The notes: generated by a model from the letters alone, not told the origin. A stretch of DNA of 41,021 bases from Parabacteroides goldsteinii (GCF_015550595.1 NZ_JADNBB010000042.1:1-41021); one strand, 5' to 3'; counted from the first letter of the stretch, positions 15,924 to 24,530 are shown. Numbers and translations are program-made.

Positions 15924-16538
15924 ATGATAATTATGGGATCTCAAGTTACCGAACAAACACTATTTGAAAAGCTAGACCAAGTAGCCAGCTCTTTCACAAA
16001 AACGGAGAAAGCCCAAACCATAGATGCAATGGATCTGGTTAACAATGTACTAGGAAGCACAAAGGAAGAGGAACATACCTCCTACCTTGAAAAACGTGTG
16101 CAAGAGCTGGGAGTACAAAACGAACGTCAAAAAGAAGAAATTTACAGACAAGCGAAACAAATCAATAAACTGGAACAAGCCGTATTGGTGTTTGTGGAGG
16201 CAATCAAAAACTTGCGGGCAAATGCAGCTGAAAAAGAGAAAGAAATGACAAAGTTGCAAGAAGAAGTAAAAAATTTACGCAACGATTTCGATACCTGGAA
16301 ACAGACCGAACGACATTCGCTGGCGGATTGCCTGCCGATATTGGCACGATATCCCGCAACGCAAAATAAGGAAGTCAATAACGTGAAGAATTTCCTTTTT
16401 ACGCTTTATGAGTACCTGACGCCCGAAGAGCGTGAACAGTTGTCTGCCTTAGGGAGGAAAGAGACAGAAAGCGCGGTACAATTCAACGCTCCCGCGTATG
16501 AGGTGAAAGACAACGAAAGGGTCATCATCCACAAATAA
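15924..16538 (+). CDS. Coiled-coil protein of the VirE-N cassette
   Basis: 204 residues. Residues 50-120 form a long heptad-rich coiled coil (KRVQELGVQNERQKEEIYRQ onward). The C-terminus ends in VQFNAPAYEVKDNERVIIHK. The FNAP...DN..V.I motif recurs at the start of the next protein, suggesting a shared interaction element. ATG 15924 and ATG 15933 are both possible starts. I do not recognise a characterised family; homologues may be annotated as hypothetical next to VirE-N genes. Confidence 0.75.
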   Translation: MIIMGSQVTEQTLFEKLDQVASSFTKTEKAQTIDAMDLVNNVLGSTKEEEHTSYLEKRVQELGVQNERQKEEIYRQAKQINKLEQAVLVFVEAIKNLRANAAEKEKEMTKLQEEVKNLRNDFDTWKQTERHSLADCLPILARYPATQNKEVNNVKNFLFTLYEYLTPEEREQLSALGRKETESAVQFNAPAYEVKDNERVIIHK

Positions 16539-16547
16539 TCCATCGAT

Positions 16548-17006
16548 ATGAAAGAAGATACGCACAAAGGAATTCCCGGCATGTCGTTCAACGCACCGGT
16601 GACATTCAATGCCCCGATGTTTGACATACACGACAATACGAACGTGTATATCAATCCGGTTGACAAAGCTGTTGACAGCAGACACCCCGCAGCGGACAAT
16701 TCCCCAAAGGACAATCCGGCGAAGCCTGATTGTCAGTTAAACACGCCCCAGGCACAGGCAGTTCTCTCCCGGTTGACAGACGCGGGGATCCTTGACGAAA
16801 GTTTTCAGCCTCTGAATCTGTCCAATACCGAAAAGGGCGTGTTGGCGGGTTTGCTTGCCACGAAGCTGGAGATCCGGAACCTTTGGCAAGTGTTCGGCAC
16901 GTTATGGGGGATGAAAACCGAAGTCTTGCGCGTGGCCCACAACAAGGCGCAAGACCAGGCAAAGACAATCCGTTTTATTGAAAAAATCAAACTCGTAATC
17001 GACTGA
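16548..17006 (+). CDS. Unknown protein with FNAP motifs
   Basis: 152 residues, nine bases after the previous gene and surely co-transcribed. It opens with GMSFNAPVTFNAPMFDIHDN, two FNAP motifs echoing the end of the upstream protein. A low-complexity Asp/Pro linker follows (about 40-62). The C-terminal half is compact and helical (LNLSNTEKGVLAGLLATKLE; LWQVFGTLWGMKTEVLRVAH). No known function. A terminator follows it. Confidence 0.72.
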   Translation: MKEDTHKGIPGMSFNAPVTFNAPMFDIHDNTNVYINPVDKAVDSRHPAADNSPKDNPAKPDCQLNTPQAQAVLSRLTDAGILDESFQPLNLSNTEKGVLAGLLATKLEIRNLWQVFGTLWGMKTEVLRVAHNKAQDQAKTIRFIEKIKLVID

Positions 17007-17022
17007 AACATAACTAATACAC

Positions 17023-17067
17023 CTACTCCATAGCAACTACGCCGTACCAGCTACGGAGTAGTTTTTT
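17023..17067 (+). terminator. Terminator after the two-gene operon
   Basis: CTACTCC (17023-17029) pairs with GGAGTAG (17055-17061), extended by TAGC/GCTA, and is followed by TTTTTT. It closes the 15924-17006 operon just before the next promoter. Confidence 0.75.
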
Positions 17068-17082
17068 CTTTTTCTTCGATAG

Positions 17083-17090
17083 TAAATTTG
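17083..17090 (+). promoter_or_regulatory. -7 box for the VirE-N/DUF3987 gene
   Basis: TAAATTTG matches TAnnTTTG, 32 bases before the start codon and just after the terminator. Confidence 0.5.
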
Positions 17091-17121
17091 CCCCTGTAAG
17101 AAAAAGAAAAAAATTAACGCT

Positions 17122-19443
17122 ATGAGTTTTGGAATTTCGAATAATGTAAGAAGCCGGGTGGTATGCGAATGTACCCCCGAATTGTTCCGAAAAGCGGTCG
17201 ATTCGCCTGTGGTTTCACAGGTATGTGCCGAGATAACGGATGCCCTGGAAGCCGCAAGGCGGGGTGAAATGTCGAAAGAAGATTTCGATACGTTGAAAGC
17301 CGAACGCAAGAAAATGCTTCCGGTCATTACACCGCACGCTACGTTCAGGAACGGGCGACGCTTGAATGCCGACGCCGTGCCGTCGGGCCTTTCCATGTAC
17401 GACGTAGATCATATCGCCGACCCACAGGGATATTATGACGCACACGTAAAAGGGCGTGAAAAAGAATTGGGAGTAGTACTGGCACACGTCACGCCCAGCA
17501 CCGAAGGGCTTCGGTTGGTCTTTGCAATTGAAAACGGAGAATTGAAAAATGAAAATTATTCGTTGGAAAAGGCGCAACGCCGGATGTCGGAACAGTTGGG
17601 CGACGGCAACTATGACGGGGCGGTGAAAGATCTCGCACGGTGCTCGTTCCTTGTACCTCGCGATTATATCCTTTATCTGGATGAAGCAGGCCTGTTTGCC
17701 GAACGCAAAGCGATTCTCATGGACAAAACTAATTTGCCTATGGACAAGAGTATGGACAGAAGTATGGACAGGAACATGGACAATGACATGGACAAAGGCA
17801 TGGACAACTGTCCATTATTCAAAGGAGTTCCGTATCAAAACATCATCACCGAATGGCTTCTCCTTACGGGAGGCGATCCGCAAATAGGGGAACGCAACAC
17901 CCGTTTGCATCGCCTGGCTTCGCATCTGCGCTATATAGCAGATAATGACGAAAATTTGATGCTCCGAATCATGCCCCGCTACGGACTGTCGGAAGAAGAG
18001 ATGAAAGGGGTGATCCACTCCGCCTGCACCGCCAAGTTTTACTCCACACCGAAAGAGATGACCGAGGCCGTACGCCTGGCAATTGAAAATGCAAAATTGA
18101 AAATTGAAAATGAAGACGACACAAAACAATTTTCAATTCTCAATTCTCAATTTTCAATTAACAACCTCCCTCCCGCAATGCCCAAGAAGCTCCCCGCATT
18201 GATCAAGCTGCTTTTGAGCCGTACGCCCGAAGTCTATCAGCCGGCCGTGGCACACGCCGTATTCCCGGCATTGGCCGCCCATTTGCACCGGGTTTCTTTC
18301 CGCTATATAGACAATGTGGCGCACGAGGCAACCCTGATGAACGTCCTGATGGCAGGTACGGGAGCCGGTAAGGATTGCATCACCGAACCCATCAATCGCA
18401 TCATGGCAGATATCCGCCGGCGCGATGAGGAAAACTTGCGCCGTGAACGGGAATGGAAAAACGAAATCAATACCAAAGGAGCCAACAAAGACAAGCGGTC
18501 GCGCCCAGAAGGATTGATTATCCAGGAAATCGACGCGGACATGACCAATCCGGCCTTTGTCATGCGTACTGCCGAAGCGGACGGCCATTTCCTCTATACC
18601 AAGATGAATGAAATCGACCAGTTCGATGCCTTGCGCGGCGGAGGGCGCGGAAACCAGCACTTCCAAATCATGTGCCTCGCTTTCGATCCCGGCAACCGTT
18701 ACGGACAAACCCGCGTAGGCACCCAGTCGATCACGGAAAAAGTAACCATCCGTTTCAATTGGAATGCCACTACCACCATCGGGAAAGGCAAAAACTACTT
18801 CTCGCAGGTATTGACCGACGGCCCTATTTCGCGTATCAACTTTTGTACCATCCCCGAACGGGAAATCGGAGCGAACATGCCGGTGTACGGATTGTATGAT
18901 GCGGCTTTTGATGAAGCGCTCCGCCCCTACATCGGAAACTTGTGTCGTGCCACAGGACGGATAGATTGTCCCGAAACGTTTCGTTTGGCCAGAAAATTAA
19001 GCGAAGCGTGTGCCGACCGGAGCCGACTTTCACAAAGCCGTGTCTACGAAAACCTTAGCTTCCGGGCTACGGTTATCGCATGGCTCAAGGCATGTGTACT
19101 CTATGTGGCAGGTGGGCAAAAATGGGACAAAACGATTGAAGAGTTCGCACGATGGAGCCTGGAATACGACCTCTGGTGCAAGATGGAGTTTTTCGGGGCA
19201 GACATCGAGCGGGCCATGAAAAAAGAGGAACCTCAGGAGAAAACGCGTTCGGGGCGCATGAACCTCTTGAAGTTGCTTCCCGACGAGTTCACCTTGACAG
19301 ATGCCGTGCACATGCGCCAAAAGCTGGGAATGGATGCCGGTGGAACACATAATATGCTACGGCAATGGGCGTACCGCCATTACATCACCAAAAATACAAC
19401 GAATGAAACGACAACATACAAAAAAGACGAAAAATGGAAATGA
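17122..19443 (+). CDS. VirE N-terminal and DUF3987 domain protein (BT4734-like)
   Basis: 773 residues. The N-terminal 200 residues match the BT4734/VirE-N type region (SGLSMYDVDHIADPQG; HVTPSTEGLRLVFAIE), related to primase-like folds. The C-terminal part is DUF3987, with a P-loop MAGTGAGKD (410-418, Lys417) and IIQEIDADMTNPAF near 470 as a possible Walker B. The protein is probably a DNA-handling ATPase of mobile-element origin (inference). The linker holds six tandem 12-base repeats (MDxx units, about 207-230). A second linker (about 320-347, ending QFSILNSQFSI) is an AT-rich inverted repeat read in frame. It overlaps the next gene by 10 bases. Confidence 0.85.
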   Translation: MSFGISNNVRSRVVCECTPELFRKAVDSPVVSQVCAEITDALEAARRGEMSKEDFDTLKAERKKMLPVITPHATFRNGRRLNADAVPSGLSMYDVDHIADPQGYYDAHVKGREKELGVVLAHVTPSTEGLRLVFAIENGELKNENYSLEKAQRRMSEQLGDGNYDGAVKDLARCSFLVPRDYILYLDEAGLFAERKAILMDKTNLPMDKSMDRSMDRNMDNDMDKGMDNCPLFKGVPYQNIITEWLLLTGGDPQIGERNTRLHRLASHLRYIADNDENLMLRIMPRYGLSEEEMKGVIHSACTAKFYSTPKEMTEAVRLAIENAKLKIENEDDTKQFSILNSQFSINNLPPAMPKKLPALIKLLLSRTPEVYQPAVAHAVFPALAAHLHRVSFRYIDNVAHEATLMNVLMAGTGAGKDCITEPINRIMADIRRRDEENLRREREWKNEINTKGANKDKRSRPEGLIIQEIDADMTNPAFVMRTAEADGHFLYTKMNEIDQFDALRGGGRGNQHFQIMCLAFDPGNRYGQTRVGTQSITEKVTIRFNWNATTTIGKGKNYFSQVLTDGPISRINFCTIPEREIGANMPVYGLYDAAFDEALRPYIGNLCRATGRIDCPETFRLARKLSEACADRSRLSQSRVYENLSFRATVIAWLKACVLYVAGGQKWDKTIEEFARWSLEYDLWCKMEFFGADIERAMKKEEPQEKTRSGRMNLLKLLPDEFTLTDAVHMRQKLGMDAGGTHNMLRQWAYRHYITKNTTNETTTYKKDEKWK
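17740..17811. repeat. Six tandem 12-bp repeats
   Basis: ATGGACA recurs at 17740, 17752, 17764, 17776, 17788 and 17800, with an outlying copy at 17719. The unit encodes Met-Asp-x-x. Twelve bases keeps the frame, so copy number can change without breaking the gene. Confidence 0.85.
18080..18162. repeat. AT-rich inverted repeat read in frame
   Basis: The left arm repeats ATTGAAAAT/ATTGAAAATTG units (18080-18111) and the right arm repeats the complement (CAATTTTCAATTCTCAATTC, 18127-18162). The encoded peptides ENAKLKIEN and QFSILNSQFSI are low-complexity linkers. A half copy with the same units is at 17524-17557. It looks like a short interspersed repeat tolerated between domains. Confidence 0.7.
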
Positions 19444-19847
19444 CACTGAAACGCATCGAAAAACAGCCCGATTATACGGTAGGAGAACTTTTCATAAACG
19501 GAGTCTATCTATGCGATACACTCGAACCCACCTGGCGCGATATCGGCTGGGGACGTCCGGACCGGAAAGTAGCGGGGCATACTGCCATCCCCGACGGACG
19601 TTATCCGGTAGTGGTTACCCAAAGTCCGAAGTTCAAACGATGGCTGCCTCTGCTGCTCCATGTACCCCAGGCAGAAGGTATCCGCATCCATGCAGGAAAT
19701 AGCGTAGCCGATACCACCGGATGTATCCTTCCGGGCATCTACCGGGGCGCCGGGCGCATCATCGATTCCCGTATTTGGGAACACCGAATCATACACCGGC
19801 TTACCGAACGCCCGGAAGGAGAAGCGGTGTGGATTAATATTGACTGA
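19434..19847 (+). CDS. DUF5675 family protein
   Basis: 137 residues matching the DUF5675 family. Conserved segments are GELFINGVYLCDTLEPTWRD, AIPDGRYPVVVTQSPKFKRW, GIRIHAGNSVADTTGCILPG and the final EAVWINID. The HxGN...GCI(L)PG pattern (His around 92, Cys around 102) resembles an L,D-transpeptidase-like or phage-lysis-associated active site, but activity is unproven. Its start overlaps the end of the DUF3987 gene by ten bases, implying coupled translation. In related Bacteroidales cassettes an N-acetylmuramoyl-alanine amidase often takes this place. It converges on an Rpn gene with a three-base gap. Confidence 0.85.
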   Translation: MEMTLKRIEKQPDYTVGELFINGVYLCDTLEPTWRDIGWGRPDRKVAGHTAIPDGRYPVVVTQSPKFKRWLPLLLHVPQAEGIRIHAGNSVADTTGCILPGIYRGAGRIIDSRIWEHRIIHRLTERPEGEAVWINID

Positions 19848-19850
19848 CTA

Positions 19851-20759
19851 TCATGCGGCCAGCAAGTCCTGAATACGACTTTCCGGTATAGACAGGATAT
19901 TAGCTATTTCACAGATCGGCATGTTACGGGCAATAAGTTTTTTTATTGTCAAACGTAAAATCTCTTTCTGCTGCTCGATCTCTTGGGACTTCTGCTTGAT
20001 TAATTTATCCTTTAACAGCATGGCCGTATCACGGGCTTCTATCTCGGAAAGGATCTCATCCTCAACGTCCATGTCACGGCGGATATCCGGAGTGGCACCC
20101 GCACGGAAAAGGCGGGTCAAGACGGGGAAATCCTCTGCGGAGAATAGCGTCTCATCGATGTCCAACAGATGGTCATTACCGGCCATACGGCTATCTTGAT
20201 TGAAGATGTTGAGCAAACGTTCCAGGCGGTTACGGGTCCGCTCCTTACGCAAGAAGGGGACCTGAACGATAATACTGTCGTGCGTCAGGCTCTCAATGAA
20301 TTTGTCCTTCCCCGCAATCACGTTATCATCGTAATCCAAGTAGCGGCGACGGACATAGATTACCGGCTCTTTCAAATCGCCCAGCGTATGCCCAAGGATA
20401 TAAATAGAGATGATCGGGAGACCGAAACTCTCATCCGGTTTCATCCGGACATTCTCGCGGCTCAGGTAATGGACACCCAGATATTGGCGGAAACGAAACG
20501 TCTCGGAAGGAAGCCAGGTCTTCTGCAATTCGATCAAGACCAAATGTTCTTCCCCGTCCGTCTCGCGGATACGGGCGGAGAAGTCCATGCGAAACATCGA
20601 GATCGTACTCCGCTGCGTGTTCGCGTACTCGTGCGGGCGAACCTGCAACTCGATAATATCTTTCTTCAACAAGGCGGAAAGCAAGATCTTAGCGACTCTT
20701 TCGTCCTCCATCATATATTTAAATACGGAATCATAAATTGGATTTGCTATCAGTGTCAT
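19851..20759 (-). CDS. Rpn family PD-(D/E)XK nuclease (putative transposase)
   Basis: About 302 residues. The start is set at ATG 20757-20759 because a TTG nine codons upstream falls inside the -7 box. The N-terminus has the family hallmark (NPIYDSVFKYMMEDERVAK), then the nuclease core FRMDFSARIR...LVLIELQKTW, where Asp and Glu-x-Gln fit the catalytic site of Rpn/PD-(D/E)XK proteins. The C-terminal region is a coiled coil (KDKLIKQKSQEIEQQKE) ending in a helix-turn-helix-like tail. Rpn proteins cut DNA and promote recombination. This copy appears intact, unlike the intron-split relative at 24935-28238. Confidence 0.85.
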   Translation of the reverse strand: MTLIANPIYDSVFKYMMEDERVAKILLSALLKKDIIELQVRPHEYANTQRSTISMFRMDFSARIRETDGEEHLVLIELQKTWLPSETFRFRQYLGVHYLSRENVRMKPDESFGLPIISIYILGHTLGDLKEPVIYVRRRYLDYDDNVIAGKDKFIESLTHDSIIVQVPFLRKERTRNRLERLLNIFNQDSRMAGNDHLLDIDETLFSAEDFPVLTRLFRAGATPDIRRDMDVEDEILSEIEARDTAMLLKDKLIKQKSQEIEQQKEILRLTIKKLIARNMPICEIANILSIPESRIQDLLAA

Positions 20760-20783
20760 ACGCCATAGGTTTTTGATTTGTGC

Positions 20784-20791
20784 CAAAGATA
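20784..20791 (-). promoter_or_regulatory. -7 box for the Rpn gene
   Basis: Reads TATCTTTG on the minus strand, 25 bases upstream of the chosen ATG, and argues against the longer TTG-start protein. Confidence 0.5.
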
Positions 20792-21234
20792 GGGAATTTT
20801 ATCGGAACTTGCCATCTTTGATTCACATTCTTGCCTGTATCATAATCTTTTCGTAGATTTGATTTACTAATTTACGAAAAGAGTGTAATTTATTGGAAAT
20901 AAGCGCAGGTTACTCGCTCTTGATAGTAATAAGTTACGATTTAGTTAGTTATCTACTGCATTATTCTTCTGTACATTGCGTAACCTTCAAAGAACTCTTC
21001 GCATGTAAACGTAGTTATTTAATTCGAGATTTTGATATAAACTCCCTGATTTTTATCCCCTCATTCATAATATTTTTCCGTAAAAACGATTTTATCCGGC
21101 GCTTTTACGGACTACCAAATGATATTTTTTTCGTTGTCCCCTTTTGCCGGAAGCGGAAAGTGAATGCAGAGTGCGTCAGCCTGCCCCATAAATGAAACAG
21201 GCAACCACACACAGAGGGCAAACCAAGAAGGGGG
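20792..21234. other. Intergenic region without a clear gene
   Basis: A 100-codon plus-strand ORF (20893-21195) is present but rich in Phe/Ile/Tyr with no family character, so I do not call it. The segment probably marks the boundary of degraded mobile DNA. Confidence 0.4.
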
Positions 21235-21342
21235 ATTGTTGCCACCCGGCTGAACAAGAACACACAAAGGGACTTCATAGATTTCCTTCTAAACGAGGCG
21301 GAGCCGACCTATTGGAGAAAGATACTGAAACTGACAATCTAA
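21235..21342 (+). pseudogene. C-terminal gene fragment of a conjugative-element remnant
   Basis: An open stretch without its own start encodes IVATRLNKNTQRDFIDFLLN and EAEPTYWRKILKLTI before TAA. The sequence is coding-like (amphipathic, well-formed ending), and the next ORF, 13 bases downstream, is a PcfK-like start. It is probably the tail of the gene that preceded pcfK in an integrated conjugative element. I do not recognise the family. Confidence 0.45.
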
Positions 21343-21355
21343 AAACGACGGCGAT

Positions 21356-21445
21356 ATGAAAGGAACAGATCATTCCAAGAGAACGATACAGATGTATCTG
21401 GAACGGCGTGCGGAGGAAGATGCGCTTTTTGTGAAGAACTATCGA
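21356..21445 (+). pseudogene. Truncated PcfK-like gene (first 30 codons)
   Basis: The ORF starts MKGTDHSKRTIQMYLERRAE then EDALFVKNYR, the N-terminus of PcfK-like proteins of Bacteroidales conjugative transposons (normally over 120 residues). After residue 30 the similarity stops and the frame runs into AT-rich sequence and the vsr gene. The restriction module seems to have landed here, cutting the gene. Confidence 0.65.
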
Positions 21446-21521
21446 TTACATGTATTCTCATATTCAGAAATTCGAAGAATTGACATAAATTGGTTAATTT
21501 TGCCATATCGAACTGAAGTGT

Positions 21522-22037
21522 ATGGATATTTGGAGCAAGAAGAAGCGTTCCGCCGTCATGGCGAAAATCAAGGGCAAGGACACGAAGCCAGAATGGATTG
21601 TGCGTCGTTACCTCTTCTCCCGTGGCTACCGTTACCGCAAAAACGTAAAGGGGCTGCCTGGAACTCCGGACATCGTATTGCGTAAATACGGCATCGTGAT
21701 TTTCATCCATGGATGTTTTTGGCACGGGCATGAGGTGGACGGTACCATGCCCAAGACTAACCGTGAGTTTTGGAAAAATAAGATTGAAGGGAACAAGCTG
21801 CGGGACGAACGTAACAAGGAGGAGTTACGTAAAATGGGTTGGTCGGTAATAACCGTGTGGGAGTGTCAGTTGAAACCTGCGGTGAGGCAGCAGACGTTGC
21901 TGGAGATAGAATATTACATCAACCATACGTATTTAGAACGATTCAGGCTGCGACCTTCCATGCTCTATGAAATACCGGAGGACAAAGAAGCCCCCAGCAT
22001 AGTGGCCGAGGGCGAAGCTGGATATGGGAAGAGATGA
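21522..22037 (+). CDS. vsr: Very short patch repair endonuclease
   Basis: 171 residues. Vsr nicks DNA beside T:G mismatches that arise when 5-methylcytosine deaminates. The N-terminus is WSKKKRSAVMAKIKGKDTKP; the active site shows PGTPDIVL (Asp50) and FIHGCFWHGHE (His63, Cys65, His68, His70), and VWECQL supplies Cys115. These match E. coli Vsr D51, H64, C66, H69, H71 and C117. The equivalent of E. coli Cys73, a zinc ligand, is not obvious (Asp73 here). It is convergent with the EcoRII-like restriction gene, one base away, and complements the cytosine methyltransferase. Confidence 0.95.
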   Translation: MDIWSKKKRSAVMAKIKGKDTKPEWIVRRYLFSRGYRYRKNVKGLPGTPDIVLRKYGIVIFIHGCFWHGHEVDGTMPKTNREFWKNKIEGNKLRDERNKEELRKMGWSVITVWECQLKPAVRQQTLLEIEYYINHTYLERFRLRPSMLYEIPEDKEAPSIVAEGEAGYGKR

Positions 22038-22038
22038 T

Positions 22039-23229
22039 TTATACTGAATAGATAGGGTTACTGCTTTGTTTTAATTTAACCATTTCGATGAATGAAGCCA
22101 ATGTTTCAATTTCAGGTTGAAACTCTTTGTCAAATGATGTCCGGTAAGAGGTAGGGACAACAAGTTTAAGGTGTTCGTGCTTCATTTCCCGAAGCTGATT
22201 CTTGGAAATGCCTTGTTGCAGGGTGAACAAATACTTGGTTTCGATGCGGTCTGCCTCGTTCAGGACTTGTCGCCAACGGTCTTTGCAGGTTGTTTTTGCT
22301 CCAAGAAATACCAGTTTGTTAGCAGGAAACAGTATATTATGGTAAGCTTCTCCGTTGGGAAACAGGAAATCGGGCTTTTTATTGTCTTCCGTCACGGCTT
22401 GTTCTTCGTATTCCAATTGTGCCGCCGTGAATATGGTTGCAAGGTGATGTTCCAAGGATTTGCCTGCACGGGATTTGCGACGGTTGAGAATGATGTTTGA
22501 GAATTTGACTAATTCTTGACAGTTAGAAAAAGGCACACTGTAAATAGGTGCATAAACTTTCTCCTCGAAACTGCGGAATAGACTGTACTCCGTATCAATC
22601 CATTTTAATAATTGTTCATCGGGAGACTTGCAAATATGAGCGTCCGTGATATGATGAACTTTGTTATATATGTCTCTGGCGAATTGAGCCATTTGCCGGG
22701 TTTCTGGAAAATCGGAGTATAAGGCTATAAGTTCTTGGATGCCGATTTCCAATTGCTTTTCCGGTGTACTTACTTGTGTAACATCAATCAATTGATTTGT
22801 TTTCTCCGGAGAAAGGTTGAAATAGGCAAAGAAATCGTCAATGTCCTGATCTGTCTGCAAGACGAAACCATAATAATAATCCTCGCTCTGTTGGGCAATA
22901 ATGAGCAAATCTCCTACATTGTCTTCCTCAAAAAAAGGAAAGCCTTTTCCAAAACGGGTTATTCGATATTCATTACGTGTTCCTTGCCCATAATAGATAA
23001 AACGGCTGTCGGTTGTAAAATCATCTTGCCATTTGACTTTTACCATCTTGTCTTTATTTTCGCCTTTCACCCCCGGAGTGTCGAATAAAAGTGCGGATGC
23101 GCATTTGGGTATGTAGAATCCAGCCTGATGAGAACCATTTTTCCCAGTATCGTTGGCTGTAATGAAGCGGCAAAATGCGTATTGGGCATTTTGCACTTTG
23201 TTTATTGCGCTATTCAATATTTCACTCAT
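22039..23229 (-). CDS. EcoRII-like type II restriction endonuclease
   Basis: 396 residues starting at ATG 23227-23229; a longer reading frame upstream overlaps the methyltransferase gene and is rejected. The C-terminal domain is of the EcoRII-C type: Glu260 (KSLEHHLATIF), Asp287 (KKPDFLFPNG) and Lys312 (LGAKTTCKDRWRQ), with spacing 27 and 25, close to EcoRII E271, D299 and K324. The N-terminal half would be the effector/DNA-binding domain. EcoRII cuts at CCWGG; the same specificity here is likely but unproven. It follows the methyltransferase gene by five bases in one operon. Confidence 0.9.
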   Translation of the reverse strand: MSEILNSAINKVQNAQYAFCRFITANDTGKNGSHQAGFYIPKCASALLFDTPGVKGENKDKMVKVKWQDDFTTDSRFIYYGQGTRNEYRITRFGKGFPFFEEDNVGDLLIIAQQSEDYYYGFVLQTDQDIDDFFAYFNLSPEKTNQLIDVTQVSTPEKQLEIGIQELIALYSDFPETRQMAQFARDIYNKVHHITDAHICKSPDEQLLKWIDTEYSLFRSFEEKVYAPIYSVPFSNCQELVKFSNIILNRRKSRAGKSLEHHLATIFTAAQLEYEEQAVTEDNKKPDFLFPNGEAYHNILFPANKLVFLGAKTTCKDRWRQVLNEADRIETKYLFTLQQGISKNQLREMKHEHLKLVVPTSYRTSFDKEFQPEIETLASFIEMVKLKQSSNPIYSV

Positions 23230-23234
23230 AATAA

Positions 23235-24530
23235 TCAATCGTCTAACATGGTTTTTACTAATTGTTCTGAAACAGCTGTGATAAGAGGCACCACAACTGA
23301 ATTCCCGCATTGCCTGTAAGCTTGTACATCAGAGACTTGGTCAAGGCGATATTCATCGGGATATCCCATTAGTCGGGCACATTCACGAGGAGACAATCTA
23401 CGAGGATTCTTTCCTCCTGTTTGTGGAATAAGGATTTCGGAACCATCCTTATAGTAACGGGCACTTAACGTACGGGAAATGCCATTCAGATCCACCATTC
23501 CGAAACCAAACCCATTTCCTTTGGCGCGGTGCTTTTCTGCATAGTTTTGCAGATAGCTCCAAAGTTTGTCACTTAACGTGTATTTTTCGTCAATATCAGG
23601 GTCAAGTATTTCTTTGATACTCCGGGTTGATTGTTTCTGATCGGGAAAGGCGAATTGTTCTTTCCCATGAAAGAGATCTTGGTCAAAACCTACTATCATG
23701 ATACGTTCCCGATGTTGTGGCACATAGGTTTGTCCGTCCATGACAAGGTAGTGGAGTGAATAACGCAATTCCTCTAATGTGCCTTTGATTACCTTAAACG
23801 TGTTGCCTTTGTCATGCGACATCAGGTTTTTCACATTCTCCAAGAAGAACGCTTTGGGACGGTGACGACTGATAATGTCTGCCACGTCAAAAAACAATGT
23901 CCCTTGCGTTTTATCCCTAAATCCCGTTTCCCGTCCGAGACTTTTTTTCTTCGAAACTCCGGCAATAGAAAATGGTTGACACGGAAAACCGGCACATAGC
24001 ACATCAAAATTCCGAGGGATATAGCTTTTGGTCATTTCTTTCGTAATGTCGCCGAAAGGCATTTCTCCAAAGTTTGCCAAGTAAGTCTTTTGAGCGTACT
24101 TGTTCCATTCCGACGAGAATACACACTTGCCACCTTGCGCCTGCATGGCTAGGCGGAACCCTCCCATTCCGGCAAATAGATCGATGAAAGTAAATTTTGG
24201 TTCTTTAGGGTCGGGAAACGGCACATTGAAGAAATCCGAGAACAGACCGTATGCGGCAGGATCTTCTGCGACTTTGGTCACATATTCATCCGTTATTTCT
24301 TCTTCCTTGCTCTCTTCTTTCTGCTCTAAAAACTCACGGATGGCGTATATCATTTCCCGCTTACTTTCTTTGCTTTCGATGCAGTCGTTGTTATGCAGAT
24401 AATGGCTGAGTACAGCCAATTGATTTTCCCAACTGGTCTCTCCGTACACTTTAATGTTGTTTTGCTCGTCAATTTCCTCGGGGAAGTCGGCGAGCTTAAT
24501 ATCTTGTATGACTGTCTTTTTTGCTATCAT
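23235..24530 (-). CDS. dcm: DNA cytosine-5 methyltransferase (Dcm-like)
   Basis: 431 residues. Motif I is [13 protein letters not shown] (about 113-125), the catalytic motif is [11 protein letters not shown] (Cys184), motif VI is ENVKNL (231-236) and the last motif is [12 protein letters not shown]. An N-terminal extension of about 110 residues precedes the catalytic domain, as in Dcm and M.EcoRII. The enzyme protects host DNA from the adjacent restriction enzyme. With vsr it forms a complete EcoRII/Dcm/Vsr set. Confidence 0.95.
   Translation of the reverse strand: MIAKKTVIQDIKLADFPEEIDEQNNIKVYGETSWENQLAVLSHYLHNNDCIESKESKREMIYAIREFLEQKEESKEEEITDEYVTKVAEDPAAYGLFSDFFNVPFPDPKEPKFTFIDLFAGMGGFRLAMQAQGGKCVFSSEWNKYAQKTYLANFGEMPFGDITKEMTKSYIPRNFDVLCAGFPCQPFSIAGVSKKKSLGRETGFRDKTQGTLFFDVADIISRHRPKAFFLENVKNLMSHDKGNTFKVIKGTLEELRYSLHYLVMDGQTYVPQHRERIMIVGFDQDLFHGKEQFAFPDQKQSTRSIKEILDPDIDEKYTLSDKLWSYLQNYAEKHRAKGNGFGFGMVDLNGISRTLSARYYKDGSEILIPQTGGKNPRRLSPRECARLMGYPDEYRLDQVSDVQAYRQCGNSVVVPLITAVSEQLVKTMLDD

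Noticed and set aside
20893-21195. 100-codon plus-strand ORF upstream of the pcfK remnant
   Set aside because: Phe/Ile/Tyr-rich translation typical of AT-rich non-coding DNA; no start context.
23230-23310. Longer start for the restriction endonuclease (27 extra residues)
   Set aside because: The extension overlaps the methyltransferase 3' end in another frame and looks non-coding; ATG 23229 gives the size expected for an EcoRII-type enzyme.
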